Assembly: GCA_026120035.1 (NCBI GenBank)
Contig: JALRME010000005.1
Span: forward strand, 744,001 to 808,000
Direction of reading: 5' to 3'
Origin: Coleophoma eucalyptorum
Taxonomy: Eukaryota; Ascomycota; Leotiomycetes; Helotiales; Dermateaceae
DNA: 64,000 nucleotides
Shown here: positions 26,640 through 37,700 of the stretch, piece by piece
How positions within the stretch are numbered: position 1 is the first letter of the stretch
How the letters are laid out: every line of letters begins with the position of its first letter
The notes under the pieces: generated by a model
Database searches by the model: none
The model's input: only the letters and a program-made list of their open reading frames with translations
What the model was told of the DNA's origin: nothing
Program-made: the position numbers and the translations under genes

Positions 26640-26795
26640 ATTGTACCTACAGCGCAATCAAAGCTTGGATTTACGTAAAACGTACTATAAAAAAAGCGTA
26701 CAAGTACTTAGACTTAGGTTATCTTCAAAGGAGATTCTTAGCTTATATAAATTTTACATAGTCTAGATCACTGTACTATTATTAACAGTATCAAT
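26640..26795. repeat. diverged direct repeat, copy 2
   Basis: Second copy of the 26289-26440 repeat, in the same orientation. It shares TAAAACGTACTATAAAA, then an AAAGCGTA block, and then TTAGGTTAT / AAAGGA-type blocks. It could be the remains of a tandem or LTR-type duplication; the type cannot be told. Confidence 0.6.
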
Positions 26796-26900
26796 CTGCA
26801 GCTTGATCCCAGACTTATCCGGGACTTAACCCCTAGTTAGGTAAGTATAAGTATCCGATTTATTATATGCTTGTACTGAAAAGTGGTCTATATATAATAA

Positions 26901-26986
26901 TATAAAAATCAGTATTTTTTAATGTGTTTTAAAGTAAGTATCCTACCCGCTCGTATTGAGTAGCTTTATTTGCTTGTAAAATATGT
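26901..26986. repeat. decayed right half of a TIR element of the 24.5/25.0-kb family
   Basis: Reads as a mutated version of the right terminal repeat of element B: TAAAAATCAG...AATGTGTTTTAAAG...CCCGCTCGTATTGAGTAG...TTGCTTGTAAAATATGTT. No left partner is evident. Confidence 0.45.
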
Positions 26987-27689
26987 TATACAAAGCCGGT
27001 TTTAAGTCTAAGTGTGGTTCAATTCCTAAATAATTTAGTTTTTCGGGGCTCAATCGCTATTAATTTAACGTATTGTAAGACGGTAGAATTGACGAGTGAG
27101 TTTGGATAATACATAATAGAAATCATTCTCGCATTTCTCAGTCTAGTCAACTTGCTGACAAACATATCTAGGCCTAAATCAGACTTGATACTCTTAGACA
27201 GTGGGTGAACCTAGTGTTTGATTTAGTATAAATATTACTATAAAGATATACAAACTATACACAGTCTAAGAGGCCCTCTTCCAGTAGTAGCTTAGTCCTG
27301 GCTGAATACGGAAACAAACCTTAATAAACTGTTTAAGGTCGAATTAGTCTTAGCTAAAGCTAAAGCTTGTTGATAAGCTTACCAAATGTTTAAGTAACAT
27401 TTAATGCGATTAGAGTAGTAGCTTGAAGGACTCTTGAACAGAACTTGAAGAGGACTTTAGATTTTAGCTAAATGCTAGTTAGAATTAAACCTTATATACT
27501 GTAATACCCCGTACGATATCAATTTCAGATACGCCTAACCACAGTTATCTATCTACCCAAACTAATGGTCTACTATTGTGCTCTTCTATAAGAAAGCGTC
27601 CAGGTGACTGCGAGCAGTCCAGAACTGCCACTAGCTAACTTGGTATATGCAGTGGTGGACAGTGCTTGCAATAAATTAGTATCTGGTGT

Positions 27690-28010
27690 TATGACGGAGA
27701 TAAAACTCACCAATCTCCGTGGAAGAACAACTTGAACCCTTCGACCGTGACAGATATGGTCTTGCCATTAAATGTAACTTCAAAAACCTTCCCGCACTGG
27801 GCTGAAGAGTAATGGGCGGATGGCAACACAACAATAAGCGATGAGCTGGATATATGTAAGGACATAGGTTTGATCAAAGGTAGGATAGAGGTGTTTCGGA
27901 GCACAATAATCTTATATTGATCCGAATCCTATAGGTCTCGTACGAAGGACACACAAAAGATAAGAAGAAACAGAAGAAAGAGACCATTTTCCATGCCATA
28001 TCCTCTTTAT
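27690..28010 (-). pseudogene. remnant of a double-psi beta-barrel (barwin/RlpA-like) secreted protein
   Basis: A frame on the minus strand contains SLIVVLPSAHYSSAQCGKVF followed by EVTFNGKTISVTVEG. This matches the conserved core of fungal RlpA-like double-psi beta-barrel proteins (LPSAxY, CGK, NGK, VTV). After this point the expected DxCPxC...GDLDLSP segment is recognisable only as ...HGDW, then TGA, then codons for LSPS, then TAA, so the frame is broken by stops. Upstream, a hydrophobic start (MENGLFLLFLLIFC) could be an old signal peptide but is in another frame. It lies inside the AT-rich island, and the stop-generating changes fit RIP. Family members are small secreted plant- or stress-associated proteins, but nothing functional is expected here. 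Confidence 0.5.
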
Positions 28011-28680
28011 ATGCTTCCTGTGTCCGAAAGCCCTCTACCACGTGGTCACGTGACATCTGTACTTGGATAATCCAATGATGACATCTAGGTAGATCAGGTT
28101 CTTACGATATACTGTCTCCACAAGCACCAAATGCACTTGGTTAGTACTCTGTAGCTTCCGTGCTATCTGTATATGGAAAGGGGTTGTAACAGAAATGTCA
28201 AAAGATACCTACACCCATGCGACTCTACCTACCTAGATCGCTTTTGGCCAACCTCTTGCGCTTAGCCAGCGAGAGATGCTGGACCTTGTGGTTTTTAGTC
28301 TGGACGGATTATGTCACGGGCATGTTTCCTTCCTCTTAAGAACAAGATTCTCTGGCCGGCATGCTAGGCTCTAATGGTTATAAAAAGATATCGATTGACG
28401 ACGGAGGGAGCGCACGACCTCCTTACAACCTCTCAAATTGACTGCCAGCAACCAATGTGCAACTATAAATCTCAGGTATGTACTACGTACTCTGATGCCA
28501 TCTATACTTTTAGGTGTTTGTATTGCTAGGTATATAAGGTACCTACTAATCTCTTCTATCAATAGGTCCTTGCCAGGTGGTTCTCTTGATACTGGAAAAT
28601 GAAAAATCCAAGCGTGCCCTTCCGTGAAAACTTATTTATTTAGCGTACATTAAGATTATTATATTAAGCCTAAAATAGAT
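28011..28680. other. gene-free DNA inside the island
   Basis: Mixed base composition and only short frames. I recognise no gene or RNA. It separates the barrel-protein remnant from the second MITE copy. Confidence 0.5.
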
Positions 28681-28930
28681 AAACTAATTCAAAGTCTAAA
28701 GTCGAAAAATCAAGAGTTAGATTCTAAAGTCGAAATAGAAAGTTGGGTCCTAGAGTTAAAATCAAGCAAGGAAACCCCTTTCTCTTTTTAGGGACCTCTC
28801 TCCCTCTATAGTATTAAATTACTTAATGGTTATATGCGCTAGTTAAGGAACCAGTGGTCTAGTTTCTAGGTTGGAAATTTTGAAAAACCACCCACTGGTC
28901 TGGTCTGGTTTTATGGGTGACTTGGTTTTT
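28681..28930. mobile_element. truncated copy of the hAT-like MITE
   Basis: Shares with 24140-24445 the blocks GTTAAAATCAAGCAAGGAAA, CTCTTTTTAGGGACCTCT, and TATAGTAT followed by AATTAC and TAATGGTTATAT. It begins with two or three AAAGTCGAAA-type units as in the 61.6-kb copy, and ends in an AAAACCACCCACTGGTCTGG block. Both TIRs are missing or too decayed to see. Confidence 0.65.
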
Positions 28931-30408
28931 CTGAAACTTAAGTCCTCTTTAGGTTTTGTTCAGCTAGGCTCAAGCTTGTTTCTAATTGCGCTAATTATTA
29001 GATATCCCCCAAGGCGTTTAGTGACTTAGGTCAGGTTCAATTTTAATTGATCCGATTCAAATAAAATCACATAACTACCATGTAATTATATTTAATAAGT
29101 ATCGATTAAAGCTAAATCTAAGTCGATTAACCAGTCTTAGCTTTAGCTAGTACTAAATCGAGCCGAAGTCGGATCTTAGGCTAATATAACTTAATCTTAA
29201 GCTTACACTTACTCCATGTTATTATATTTTGACCCTAAACGTAGAGTAGGGTATAACATCTGTTGTTTTATTACAATAATTAGTATGATATATGACTTAT
29301 CCCTTGTAAACATATCCACTAGCCCTTATAGCCTTTACTCCTTAGATTATAATATAAGTATTCGGCCCACATACATTTTATCAATATATATTATAGGTTT
29401 TATTTCTTTGACTCGCCCCTGAAGCCTGGCAACACCAGGCCTGTCCTCTGAAGATTTATATGGGATGGTTTTCGCAGTATATTGTGTAGAAGTACAGCTA
29501 TGTTGTATTATTTAGGTTCCTACTATTTGGGATTGGGTATAGTAAAGACACATTGTATTAGAACATAGTGCATTCGCACAAATAGTGCACTCCCTTATAA
29601 AATACCTACACCACTTACCTACCTATACTGGACGCATGCGTATTAACCCGATGATTGGCACACCGCATCAAAGGTGTATGTTTGAGTAAGTAGTACTGGA
29701 ATAAGGCTTTGGTTGAGATATACTTTGCTACAGTACAGCACATACCTTATTCACCCATTGCTAGCCTATGAATTCGTGGAGGGTTATGTCTCAACAGGGA
29801 ACAAATGGAGAATAGAGACAAGAGGATGTAAGGTAGAGGAGGAAAGTCAGATATGTATCTTAGAAATATGGATGCCATGCAGTCTAATACAGTGGGAGCA
29901 TTGTCGAACCTCCAAGTTCAACTACCGATCTCAGACCGTTGGAGTGAAAACGTCCCGCCTGGTATTTGAAAACCGAGACTAACCCCACATATACCATGAA
30001 TCGACAGATACCTGTATCGCTTCCCCATTATTTTCATCAGAGACGCCAGATGCTTCGCTATATTTCACAGGGAACATCTCATGGACATGCGAACTCTCCT
30101 GTTAAGTCGCAACCAACGAAATAACCGTACAGCCGCACGACATCCTGTTGGCCTGGTAAATGGTGCATAGATTTGCGCTACCTCAAACAAAACCACAGAA
30201 CTTGCCATACGAAATGCTTTATCTCAATGATGGGGATGTTGACCATGGCGAGTAGCGGAGTAAATATGAACGGGTCTCATGCGCCCTGATCTCCAACCTA
30301 TGTTTTTCGCGATCATGGGATGGCGAGATCTTCACAACCTCTGGTGGCTGGGCGCGACTGAGCTTTCGATCCGTTCGGCATTGGAATGCAATACGTCAAG
30401 GCAAACGT
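28931..30408. other. right edge of the island and 3' flank of VPS37
   Basis: AT-rich until about 29.6 kb, then normal. Frames at 29216-29422 and 29713-29982 have no domain. A small hairpin GCCTGGCAACACCAGGC lies at about 29427-29443. Nothing else is supported. Confidence 0.5.
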
Positions 30409-31266
30409 TCATCGCCATCCTCCGACTCTGCCCTCATCCCACCGCTCTTTGTGTTCTCGCCGTAAATAGTAAATCTTCTTCTGCTCTCGGTATCTCCTTA
30501 CCCACTCACTGGCCTCCCTTTCTGTCGCGATTCCCCCATCGCCTTCCAGAAAACTTTCCTCTAGTGTCCGGCACATCATCTCTTGTTCTTGAACGCCCTG
30601 ACCTAATCTCTGGTACAAGGACGATGGAGAAAAGGGTGCCAGAGCTCGATCCATATCGGCCTGTTTGGTTTTCCACTGCCGCTCCAGTGCATGTGCAGCA
30701 AGGAGCTGTGCCTGCGTAGATGCTCGCAAATGAGTAAGTCGAGCTTCAAGTTCGTTCAGGTGAGACGCGAGAGCCATGTTTTCAGTCAAAGCAGTATGAA
30801 GTGGTTCTTGAGACGCAGCTGTTGAAGGATGTGCTGTAGCCCCCGCATGCGCTAGGGCAGCGAGAAGCTCTGGTCGGGCTAGAACATCTTGAAGGTCCTG
30901 CTTTCTTTTAACAGCATCAGAACATTGATTTCCTCCTGAATATACCTTGGCCACGTACGGTTTATCTTCCAAGGTTTTGGGAAGCCATTGATCACCTGGG
31001 TCCTGAGTCACCGGGGCTTGAGTTGCTTCGCGCCGGCGTGCCTGTTGTAAAGATGTGGGATCATTAAGATCTCCGGGGTAAGGACCAGGAAGGTCGGCCA
31101 GTGGAGGAGGTAAGGGTTGGCCAGCAGCAGGAGTGGCTTTGCGGCTTATGTCGCGACTGTTAGGTTTTGGCGGGGGAGCTGGAGGTGCATTGGGATCAAA
31201 AGACTGGGATAGGCGTTGTGGATTGTAAGGCGAATATGGAAGAGGTGTGGAGGTTGGGGAGGCCAT
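30409..31266 (-). CDS. VPS37: VPS37-like ESCRT-I subunit (Mod(r) domain)
   Basis: A subunit of ESCRT-I, which sorts ubiquitinated membrane cargo into multivesicular endosomes. Single exon, 285 residues. The N-terminal third is Pro-rich and probably disordered (NAPPAPPPKPN). The C-terminal half is a helical Mod(r) domain with ELEARLTHLRASTQAQLLA and SLYQRLGQGVQEQEMMCRTL, ending in KERWDEGRVGGWR. This domain packs with Vps23 and Vps28 in the ESCRT-I headpiece. The gene is divergent from the F-box gene with a 1.3-kb spacer. The call rests on the Mod(r) pattern, which I recognise well; the fungal paralogue assignment is less certain. Confidence 0.82.
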   Translation of the reverse strand: MASPTSTPLPYSPYNPQRLSQSFDPNAPPAPPPKPNSRDISRKATPAAGQPLPPPLADLPGPYPGDLNDPTSLQQARRREATQAPVTQDPGDQWLPKTLEDKPYVAKVYSGGNQCSDAVKRKQDLQDVLARPELLAALAHAGATAHPSTAASQEPLHTALTENMALASHLNELEARLTHLRASTQAQLLAAHALERQWKTKQADMDRALAPFSPSSLYQRLGQGVQEQEMMCRTLEESFLEGDGGIATEREASEWVRRYREQKKIYYLRREHKERWDEGRVGGWR

Positions 31267-32604
31267 CGGTAGATAATTAGGAGACCAGAATCATAGGCAG
31301 GTCCGTAGCAGTCGCTGCTGGGATGATGTTAGAGAAAGGCAGCTGAAGAATGGAGGCGTTGATGTTGAGGTTAACGGCAAGGCAAAGCAAGGTAAGGTGA
31401 ACCGAGCAGCGACGAAAGCAGCAGAAAGTAATAGGGCAAGTCAAGCGAAAAATCAAGCCAGGTTCGGAGGTTCCCTTCCCCTCCACACTTACTCCACAAA
31501 TCCGCCATCATCTTCCTTCGTCTCCGTCTCTCCACCGACAAGCCCACTCTGCGAAGCTTTGCTGGTGCTTTTTGGAACTCGTGTGATGTGAAGAAGAATA
31601 GAGCCGAGGGTTAAAGCTTCTTCCGTGATGTTCCTGGGGGGGCGGGAGGGGGCGGAAGAAAATAGTTTCTCCGCCTTGAGGCACGATACAGGCTCTCACA
31701 CCACCGCGACTACCCAGCACAAGCAAGCACAAGCGCAGGAATTGTATTGTGCAGAGACAAATATGAGTGGCCAGTGGGTGGGAGTGGGCACAACACGGCA
31801 ACTCACCCGAGGAGAAGAATATGAAGATGGAAGATGAAGGAGATGAAGGAGGAGAAGGAGAAGAACAGGCAGGACCCGACAGTACCTGTGAGTGACAAGC
31901 GCAGTAAATTAGTTCCGAGTTGAAGCCATCAATGGCCCGATGGCTTCCTATATAGCAGGGAAGGGAAAGGAAGAAGCTGTAGACTAGAAGTACATACTTT
32001 GTCTGGATGACAATTCACAACTCACGCATTCTTCTGTCTTGCGAGCCTCTTGGTATAATTATGGAAAATAGAGTCTGCAAAGGGCCGAATCAGTGTTGGT
32101 CAAGTCACGTGTAGCCATTTAGGCTTTTATCTCACGGCGAAATACCCGGCGAAACGTCGTGGTGGAGCATCGCTATCCCATCATTTGTTCCCCACGACAA
32201 GAACAGGCCCGAAGTCTCGAAGCCATCTCTTCATCCACCGACTGACTACCGTACTACTTCTTCCTCACTCGTCCTCCTCCTCCCGCCTCTCACTTCCCGG
32301 TCTCCACGCCTTCACCTCTACACGTCGCAACGAACGACGCTTCAACCCACGATTAACGACCCGCCCGCGATACGCTTCCACTCTCGACTCCCTTCCCAGT
32401 CCTTGCGGCACTCGACGGCCGACTGCTGAACATCCGGGGGACATGATGCTTCGTGAGCGTCCAACGTGATTCTCCCCAATCGCATCTTGTGTGCCGGCCC
32501 AGAGTTCTGATCTGGTCTTCTCTTGATCTTACTCCTGACATGCCAGTCACCCCTCAATTCTGCGACAGGCTGCCATAAGAGACTGCGGATGCTCCGCAAC
32601 GGCA
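31267..32604. other. divergent promoter region, VPS37 / F-box gene
   Basis: About 1.3 kb containing both 5' leaders. A poly-GGA/GAA purine-rich stretch lies at about 31836-31875, with pyrimidine-rich DNA at about 32255-32320. Short upstream frames exist, but none is convincing. Confidence 0.45.
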
Positions 32605-34326
32605 ATGGAACCCCTTCATATCACTGAGTTCGCCTCAGAGCGGTACTTCAGTAAATTACGACAGCTCAATTCTCACGACAGCACTGAGAATGCTTCCGCT
32701 TCCACGGTGCCCCCCGCAACACATCCCCAAGCACCGCAATCGACGACCTTCACCCTTCCTATAGGCCAACCCAGACATACGAGCCATGACGTCCTCCCCT
32801 TGCGACCGAGCGACCAGAAGAAGCGATCTCTAGGACATGATCTAACGTCTCTGCGAACGCAGCGACGGCCGAGTTTTAGTGGTTCATTTGGTAGTCTGCG
32901 ATCGAGGGTCACGATTATTCCCAAGAGGCCTTCAGTAGAGATCCCTGAGGAAGCACAATCCTCAGCAGCATCTGTATGTAAGAGGTATGTTGGACATAGT
33001 ATCCTGGTTGATATGCAGAAACTAAATGCAAGCAGCCGATCACTTTCTGATCTCTTCTTGTCACTTCCCCATGAATTACAGGAGCAGATCATTACTTCTC
33101 TGCCAATTTCTACGGCTCTTAGCTTGCGATTGACCGCCAGAGCTTTCCATCGTCTGGTAACCCTGAATGAGTCTTCTATAGCACGCTATCATATTGCCAA
33201 TACCCTACCAGCGTACGCTCTACGTTTGTACCCTGTACCAGAAGCAGATGAAATCAACCTACATTATATTTGCGGATTATGGCACCGCATGCACGTGGCA
33301 CTGAAATTGTCACACATGATTACAGAACAAACCACCAAGGAGATCTTTCTGAGAACGACGGAAGCACAACGACTTGAATTTGAGCCCCAGCACAAACGCA
33401 TGCGCCAACGGTTAATGCCACTGGTCTTTGCCATTTTTCATTTCTTTGAAACTTACCGCCATCTTCACACGGAGTACCTAGCCAACAATGGTATTCCACT
33501 CTCTCTCTTGCCATATACTCGGAATCCGATAGAGTGTCAGGTCATGGATATGTACGATGACCAAACGCTGCTAAAAGTCCACCAAGTCTTCCCATTGGTC
33601 ATATCTTCCTTCTCGAGACGTCTTCGGCCACCCTCGTATGCCGGTCGCTTGGAAAGGTCCATCAAGGGTTACCTGAAAGATCGCCCTGCTGATGAAGTCT
33701 ATGCAGCCATCTTAAGTGTAGGTGGTCTTCGACAGGCTCAAAGATTTTGGGAGACAAAAGGTTATAACGCGAGACGTGCTGCCGTGGACACTTGGTATGG
33801 ATTTATTGCACATGTGCCAGTCGAGCCAGCACCCAAGTCAAAAATGTCCCTGATATCTCATCTCGGACGGAAAAAGAACTCACCAGCAATAGAGACAGCA
33901 AGCGCAGAGGTTATTGCGGGTCATGACGCTAAGAGCTGCAATGAATGGTACTGTGTCAAGCCAACATGTGTGGCCAGGCGGAAGCAAACACGAAAGGATG
34001 ATTTGATCTTTCGCACTAGCCTTTCTGCTGGGCCACCAATGGGTCCACTTACTCCTGATCAACTGCGAGTTGTCATCTCAGATCTACCGTCGTTGACAAG
34101 CATGTGGCTGCAGACCGCAGAGGCATTGATCCTAGAGCGAGGTATCGTCGAGGGACCACAGAACATTAAACGAAATACCCAAGTACTATTAGAATTGATC
34201 AGGGACGATGGAAATACCCTTGATGAGGATTGGACACCTGGCGTCACGCTGGCACGGTCCAGGAGCCGGACGGTCAACATTGATCACCAGGAAGGGATGG
34301 GTCGACCAGGAGGCGTATCAGAATAA
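32605..34326 (+). CDS. F-box domain protein
   Basis: Intronless, 573 residues. The first 145 residues are Ser/Pro-rich and probably disordered. An F-box follows at about residues 149-190, with LSLPHELQEQIITSLPISTA then LSLRLTARAFHRLV. F-box proteins usually recruit substrates to an SCF ubiquitin ligase through Skp1. The rest is a helical region without repeats I recognise, containing HYICGLWHRMHV, a segment with Cys residues (CNEWYCVKPTCVARRK), and a basic Ser/Arg tail. The substrate is unknown. The F-box itself is clear, but the C-terminal region belongs to no family I can name. Confidence 0.82.
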   Translation: MEPLHITEFASERYFSKLRQLNSHDSTENASASTVPPATHPQAPQSTTFTLPIGQPRHTSHDVLPLRPSDQKKRSLGHDLTSLRTQRRPSFSGSFGSLRSRVTIIPKRPSVEIPEEAQSSAASVCKRYVGHSILVDMQKLNASSRSLSDLFLSLPHELQEQIITSLPISTALSLRLTARAFHRLVTLNESSIARYHIANTLPAYALRLYPVPEADEINLHYICGLWHRMHVALKLSHMITEQTTKEIFLRTTEAQRLEFEPQHKRMRQRLMPLVFAIFHFFETYRHLHTEYLANNGIPLSLLPYTRNPIECQVMDMYDDQTLLKVHQVFPLVISSFSRRLRPPSYAGRLERSIKGYLKDRPADEVYAAILSVGGLRQAQRFWETKGYNARRAAVDTWYGFIAHVPVEPAPKSKMSLISHLGRKKNSPAIETASAEVIAGHDAKSCNEWYCVKPTCVARRKQTRKDDLIFRTSLSAGPPMGPLTPDQLRVVISDLPSLTSMWLQTAEALILERGIVEGPQNIKRNTQVLLELIRDDGNTLDEDWTPGVTLARSRSRTVNIDHQEGMGRPGGVSE

Positions 34327-34441
34327 GGCGAAGGTCAATGGGCTAGCATTGTTTTTAGGAGTTCGAGCGAGTCTTCGTTGTACGGTATGATAAACCGGCG
34401 TTTTCGGAAACATGGCATGGGCTTTGGCTATAGATATCATA

Positions 34442-34472
<31 letters not shown>

Positions 34473-34713
34473 GCTCTTCGACAGTTCTCTTATATCTTAA
34501 CGTTTATTTCCCAAGATTTTATTGCACAACTAGATTTCAGATACACGAGGGCAAAAATACCAAATAGTTTCATTAAAATCGAGTTATCACTCGATGGAGA
34601 ATCAGTTCGCTATGGGATTGAAAATGATTTCAAAGGAAATAGAACGCCGTCAGTTTCCTTTCCCAAAATTTGTGTCAGCAAAAACATTCCGTGGTATATA
34701 GTAAAAAGCTCCG
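34327..34713. other. convergent 3' region with (AT)n microsatellite
   Basis: The 3' ends of the F-box gene and the AT-hook gene face each other. A (TA)n tract of about 25 bases lies at 34444-34471. I see no gene. Confidence 0.6.
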
Positions 34714-37700
34714 TCAGCGATGCCCCAATCCGCGAAGCAACCTCTCCCGCATGTCCTGCTCGCCCGTTCCCGTATCGAAAGAATTGTTCAATCCCGAAGT
34801 TGTGTTGTACCCGCCATGGCCTCCCGACTGTGTGACCCGTGGATTAAAAGAACTACCCAGCCCCGAAGAAGACCCATAACTACCCGCCGTGCTCCCCCCC
34901 CGCGATGATGCCCCCATACCAGCAAGTCCCATGTTCTGTCCATAGCTATTGGTATTAAGGTTCACATTGGAATGGCTACTGGTACCTCCATGATCCAGTG
35001 ACTCCAGAGTTGGGAGGTCAATGTATGAAGAGTTTGAGAAGCTGCCGTAATGACTTTGGTGACTTTGAGACGTCTGAGTTTGTGGAACCGCAGGGGTGTA
35101 CAGCGGAGAAGGCTGCGCTACACTGTTTGCGCTGGAAGATCGATAATTATTATCCGTCTGTGAAAAGGACGGAGAAGCCTGAGTCAAATTATGAGGGCTG
35201 GCTGTTCGATAAGTAGTCTCTGGCTGTGTCTGAGAGAACTGTGGCGATGGACGTGCAAGCGTATGCGTGCTTCCTGACCTTGCGCTAATATTGCCGCTGC
35301 TCATACGCGGCGAAGCTTGAGGCTGTGTGCCATACTGATGGGATGGCTGATGTGAAGGATACTGCTGACTATAGGGCGTATAACGAGTCTGATTATAATA
35401 AGCAGTTGAGGGCGGTCGATTCGACGAACTTTGAGTAATAGCCTGATCCACAGTTTTTTCGCTCTGCTGCGTAGAAGCCTGCTGAGTTTGTTGTGGCGGT
35501 TGAGGTTGCTGCGGCTTCTGTTGCGGTGCTTGTTGCTTTTGAGGTGGTTGTAACGGTTGCGAAGGAGTGTTTTGTCTTTGAACACCAACCGAACCTTGTG
35601 CGCTAGTACTCTGCCGCTGAGGCACATTTGGTAGATTTGGCGTACTGCTTCGGCCATTCTGCTGTAGATTTGCAAAACGTTCGTAGTGAGCCTCTAAACC
35701 TTCCGCAGGAGGCCGCGAAGGAGCGCTTTGCTGTGAAGATCCGGCTGTGGAATCCGGGATAGTACTCGGTAATGAAGGGGGGGTGTCTTTTCTAGGAACT
35801 GCCACTGTTTTCCTCTTGACTTGGGGAGCGTTTTGATCCTTGGGCTTTCGTTGTCGTTTTGATGGCGGTACAGCAGGATTGGACAGCTGAGGAGATACCC
35901 ACCTGGACGATTCTTTATTTACACTTGGAGAAGCCTGCACGGCTGGCGCCGAGGTTTCAATGGTACTCCATTGCAGTGTATCCTTTGAGACCTCAGATTG
36001 AGCAGTCTCAGACACTTTGGACACTGGCGTAGGTTCAGAAACAGGAATCGTGGGTGCTACATTATTTTGTGTCAAAGCTGGGGATTTAGTTTGCGGCGCA
36101 CGTTTTCTTTTCATGCCACCTGAGGGCACTACTTGTGTAGCTTTTTCGGTCATAGCCTTGGAAGCAGGACCTTGAGTTCGTTGGCTTCTGAACGCTTCAA
36201 GAACTGCACGTTCTTCCGGACTCAATCCATCAAAAGGAGAGGAACTGCTTGGCGCCTGTGCAGAATTTATCTGCCCTGCCCACAGTGGTTTCCCGAAGAG
36301 TAAACTCTGTTGATGGGCTATCAGAGCGCGCTGTTCATCCTCACTTGTTGGCGCAGCACTTGCAGTTGGGGGACGAATCTCTGTTGCTTGATTGGAGTGC
36401 GCTTGTTGCTGCTGAAAATCGTTCTGCTGTGGTCGAACGGCTGTCATTGGGGCAGGACCAGTCTGCCCAATATCCCCCTGATGCTCCTTCGATTTTTTGG
36501 TTGACCCTTTCGGTCTCCCACGTCCTCGCTTGCTTGTAGACGCAGCATCAGTTTGAAGATTAGACGTCTGCTGAGGGTTAGGGGTAGCTGGGGAAGGAGT
36601 TGGGGCTTGGCCTTGAGTAATCCTCGTCAAGTCCATCTGAGGTGCTTTGCTCATATCCTGTGGGGCTGCAACGTTTGCATTGGTGTTCATGCCTGGTATA
36701 GCAAAATTATTGTGGCTTTCTATGCCAGATATTTGAGCCCAGGCATCACCAGCTGCGCCAACCAGTGAGGGGCGAGACCACGAAGGCCTTGCTACCTGTG
36801 GGGTTGAGTTTTGCATACCTCGAGGCTGAACCAGTTCAGAGTCTGCTGGCTCGTCTGACATGTCCTTGCGAGGTCTTCCTCTTGATCGCTTAGGGGGATC
36901 CTGAAGCTTTGGTACCTCCGGACTTGGCGCTTTGGAAAGATCAGGAAAGATTTCAGCTAGCCAACCAATAAATAGAGCACCAGTTTCTCTGGTGTTTGCA
37001 CTCTCTGGGAAAATGCCATCTTCTGGTGGCGGAGCACCGGGAATGCCTCCAAAGTATGCTACAGCTTTACAGAGCTGATCAACAACGGTGACAGGATTTA
37101 TACTCCGGAGCAAAGTGAGGAGTCGCGCCTGTTCCTGCTTTGTCTCATCCGGTGCTAAAGGTCTGGCTGGCCGCACTATATCTTGTGCGTGCAATTCTTC
37201 AATGCCACCAATTCTCCTCCTCTTTGGAGGTATGTAACCATCTTGCTGAGCGGCCTTTGCTGCTGACGCAGTTTTCTCACTTGTTCTTCTGGCTGCAGCA
37301 TCTCGCTCTGCAGCGATATCCTTTCCTGCCATTTCTCCCTTCTTGCCGCCTGTCAAGTCCATGTGCATCACACCAAAAGTGCCCTTCTTTCCATCGGTTT
37401 TGTTCTTCAGTTTGCTTGGTACTGGGTTCCTGACACGGCCATCTTTGTTTGGGACAAGGACTCCTTCCGATGTGGGCGGAGAGGAAATTTCAGAAAGCTC
37501 TTGTTGATTGAAGGTTGCGGGTGACACGCTGCCTTTAGGAGCTGATGTGGCAGACGATGCGGCACGATCTGAACTTTGAGCAATGGACAATCGCGAGTTC
37601 CATGGCATCTGTTCGTGGTTATTTGCATTTGCGATATCTTTGACGTTCATCAACGGTGAAGCCTGGGATGATTGAGGGGTCGGGATTGAGGTCGTGGTCG

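Larger units (their letters stand above)
25613..27690. other. AT-rich, gene-free, repeat-derived DNA
   Basis: No open frame of useful length. The TA-rich composition and homologous pieces differing mainly by C/T and G/A changes suggest RIP-mutated repeats. A (TA)n tract lies at about 26143-26165. A diverged direct repeat and a half-element are listed separately. Confidence 0.6.

Noticed and set aside
29713..29982. 89-codon frame near the island's right edge
   Set aside because: No recognisable motif or splice partner; it looks like chance.
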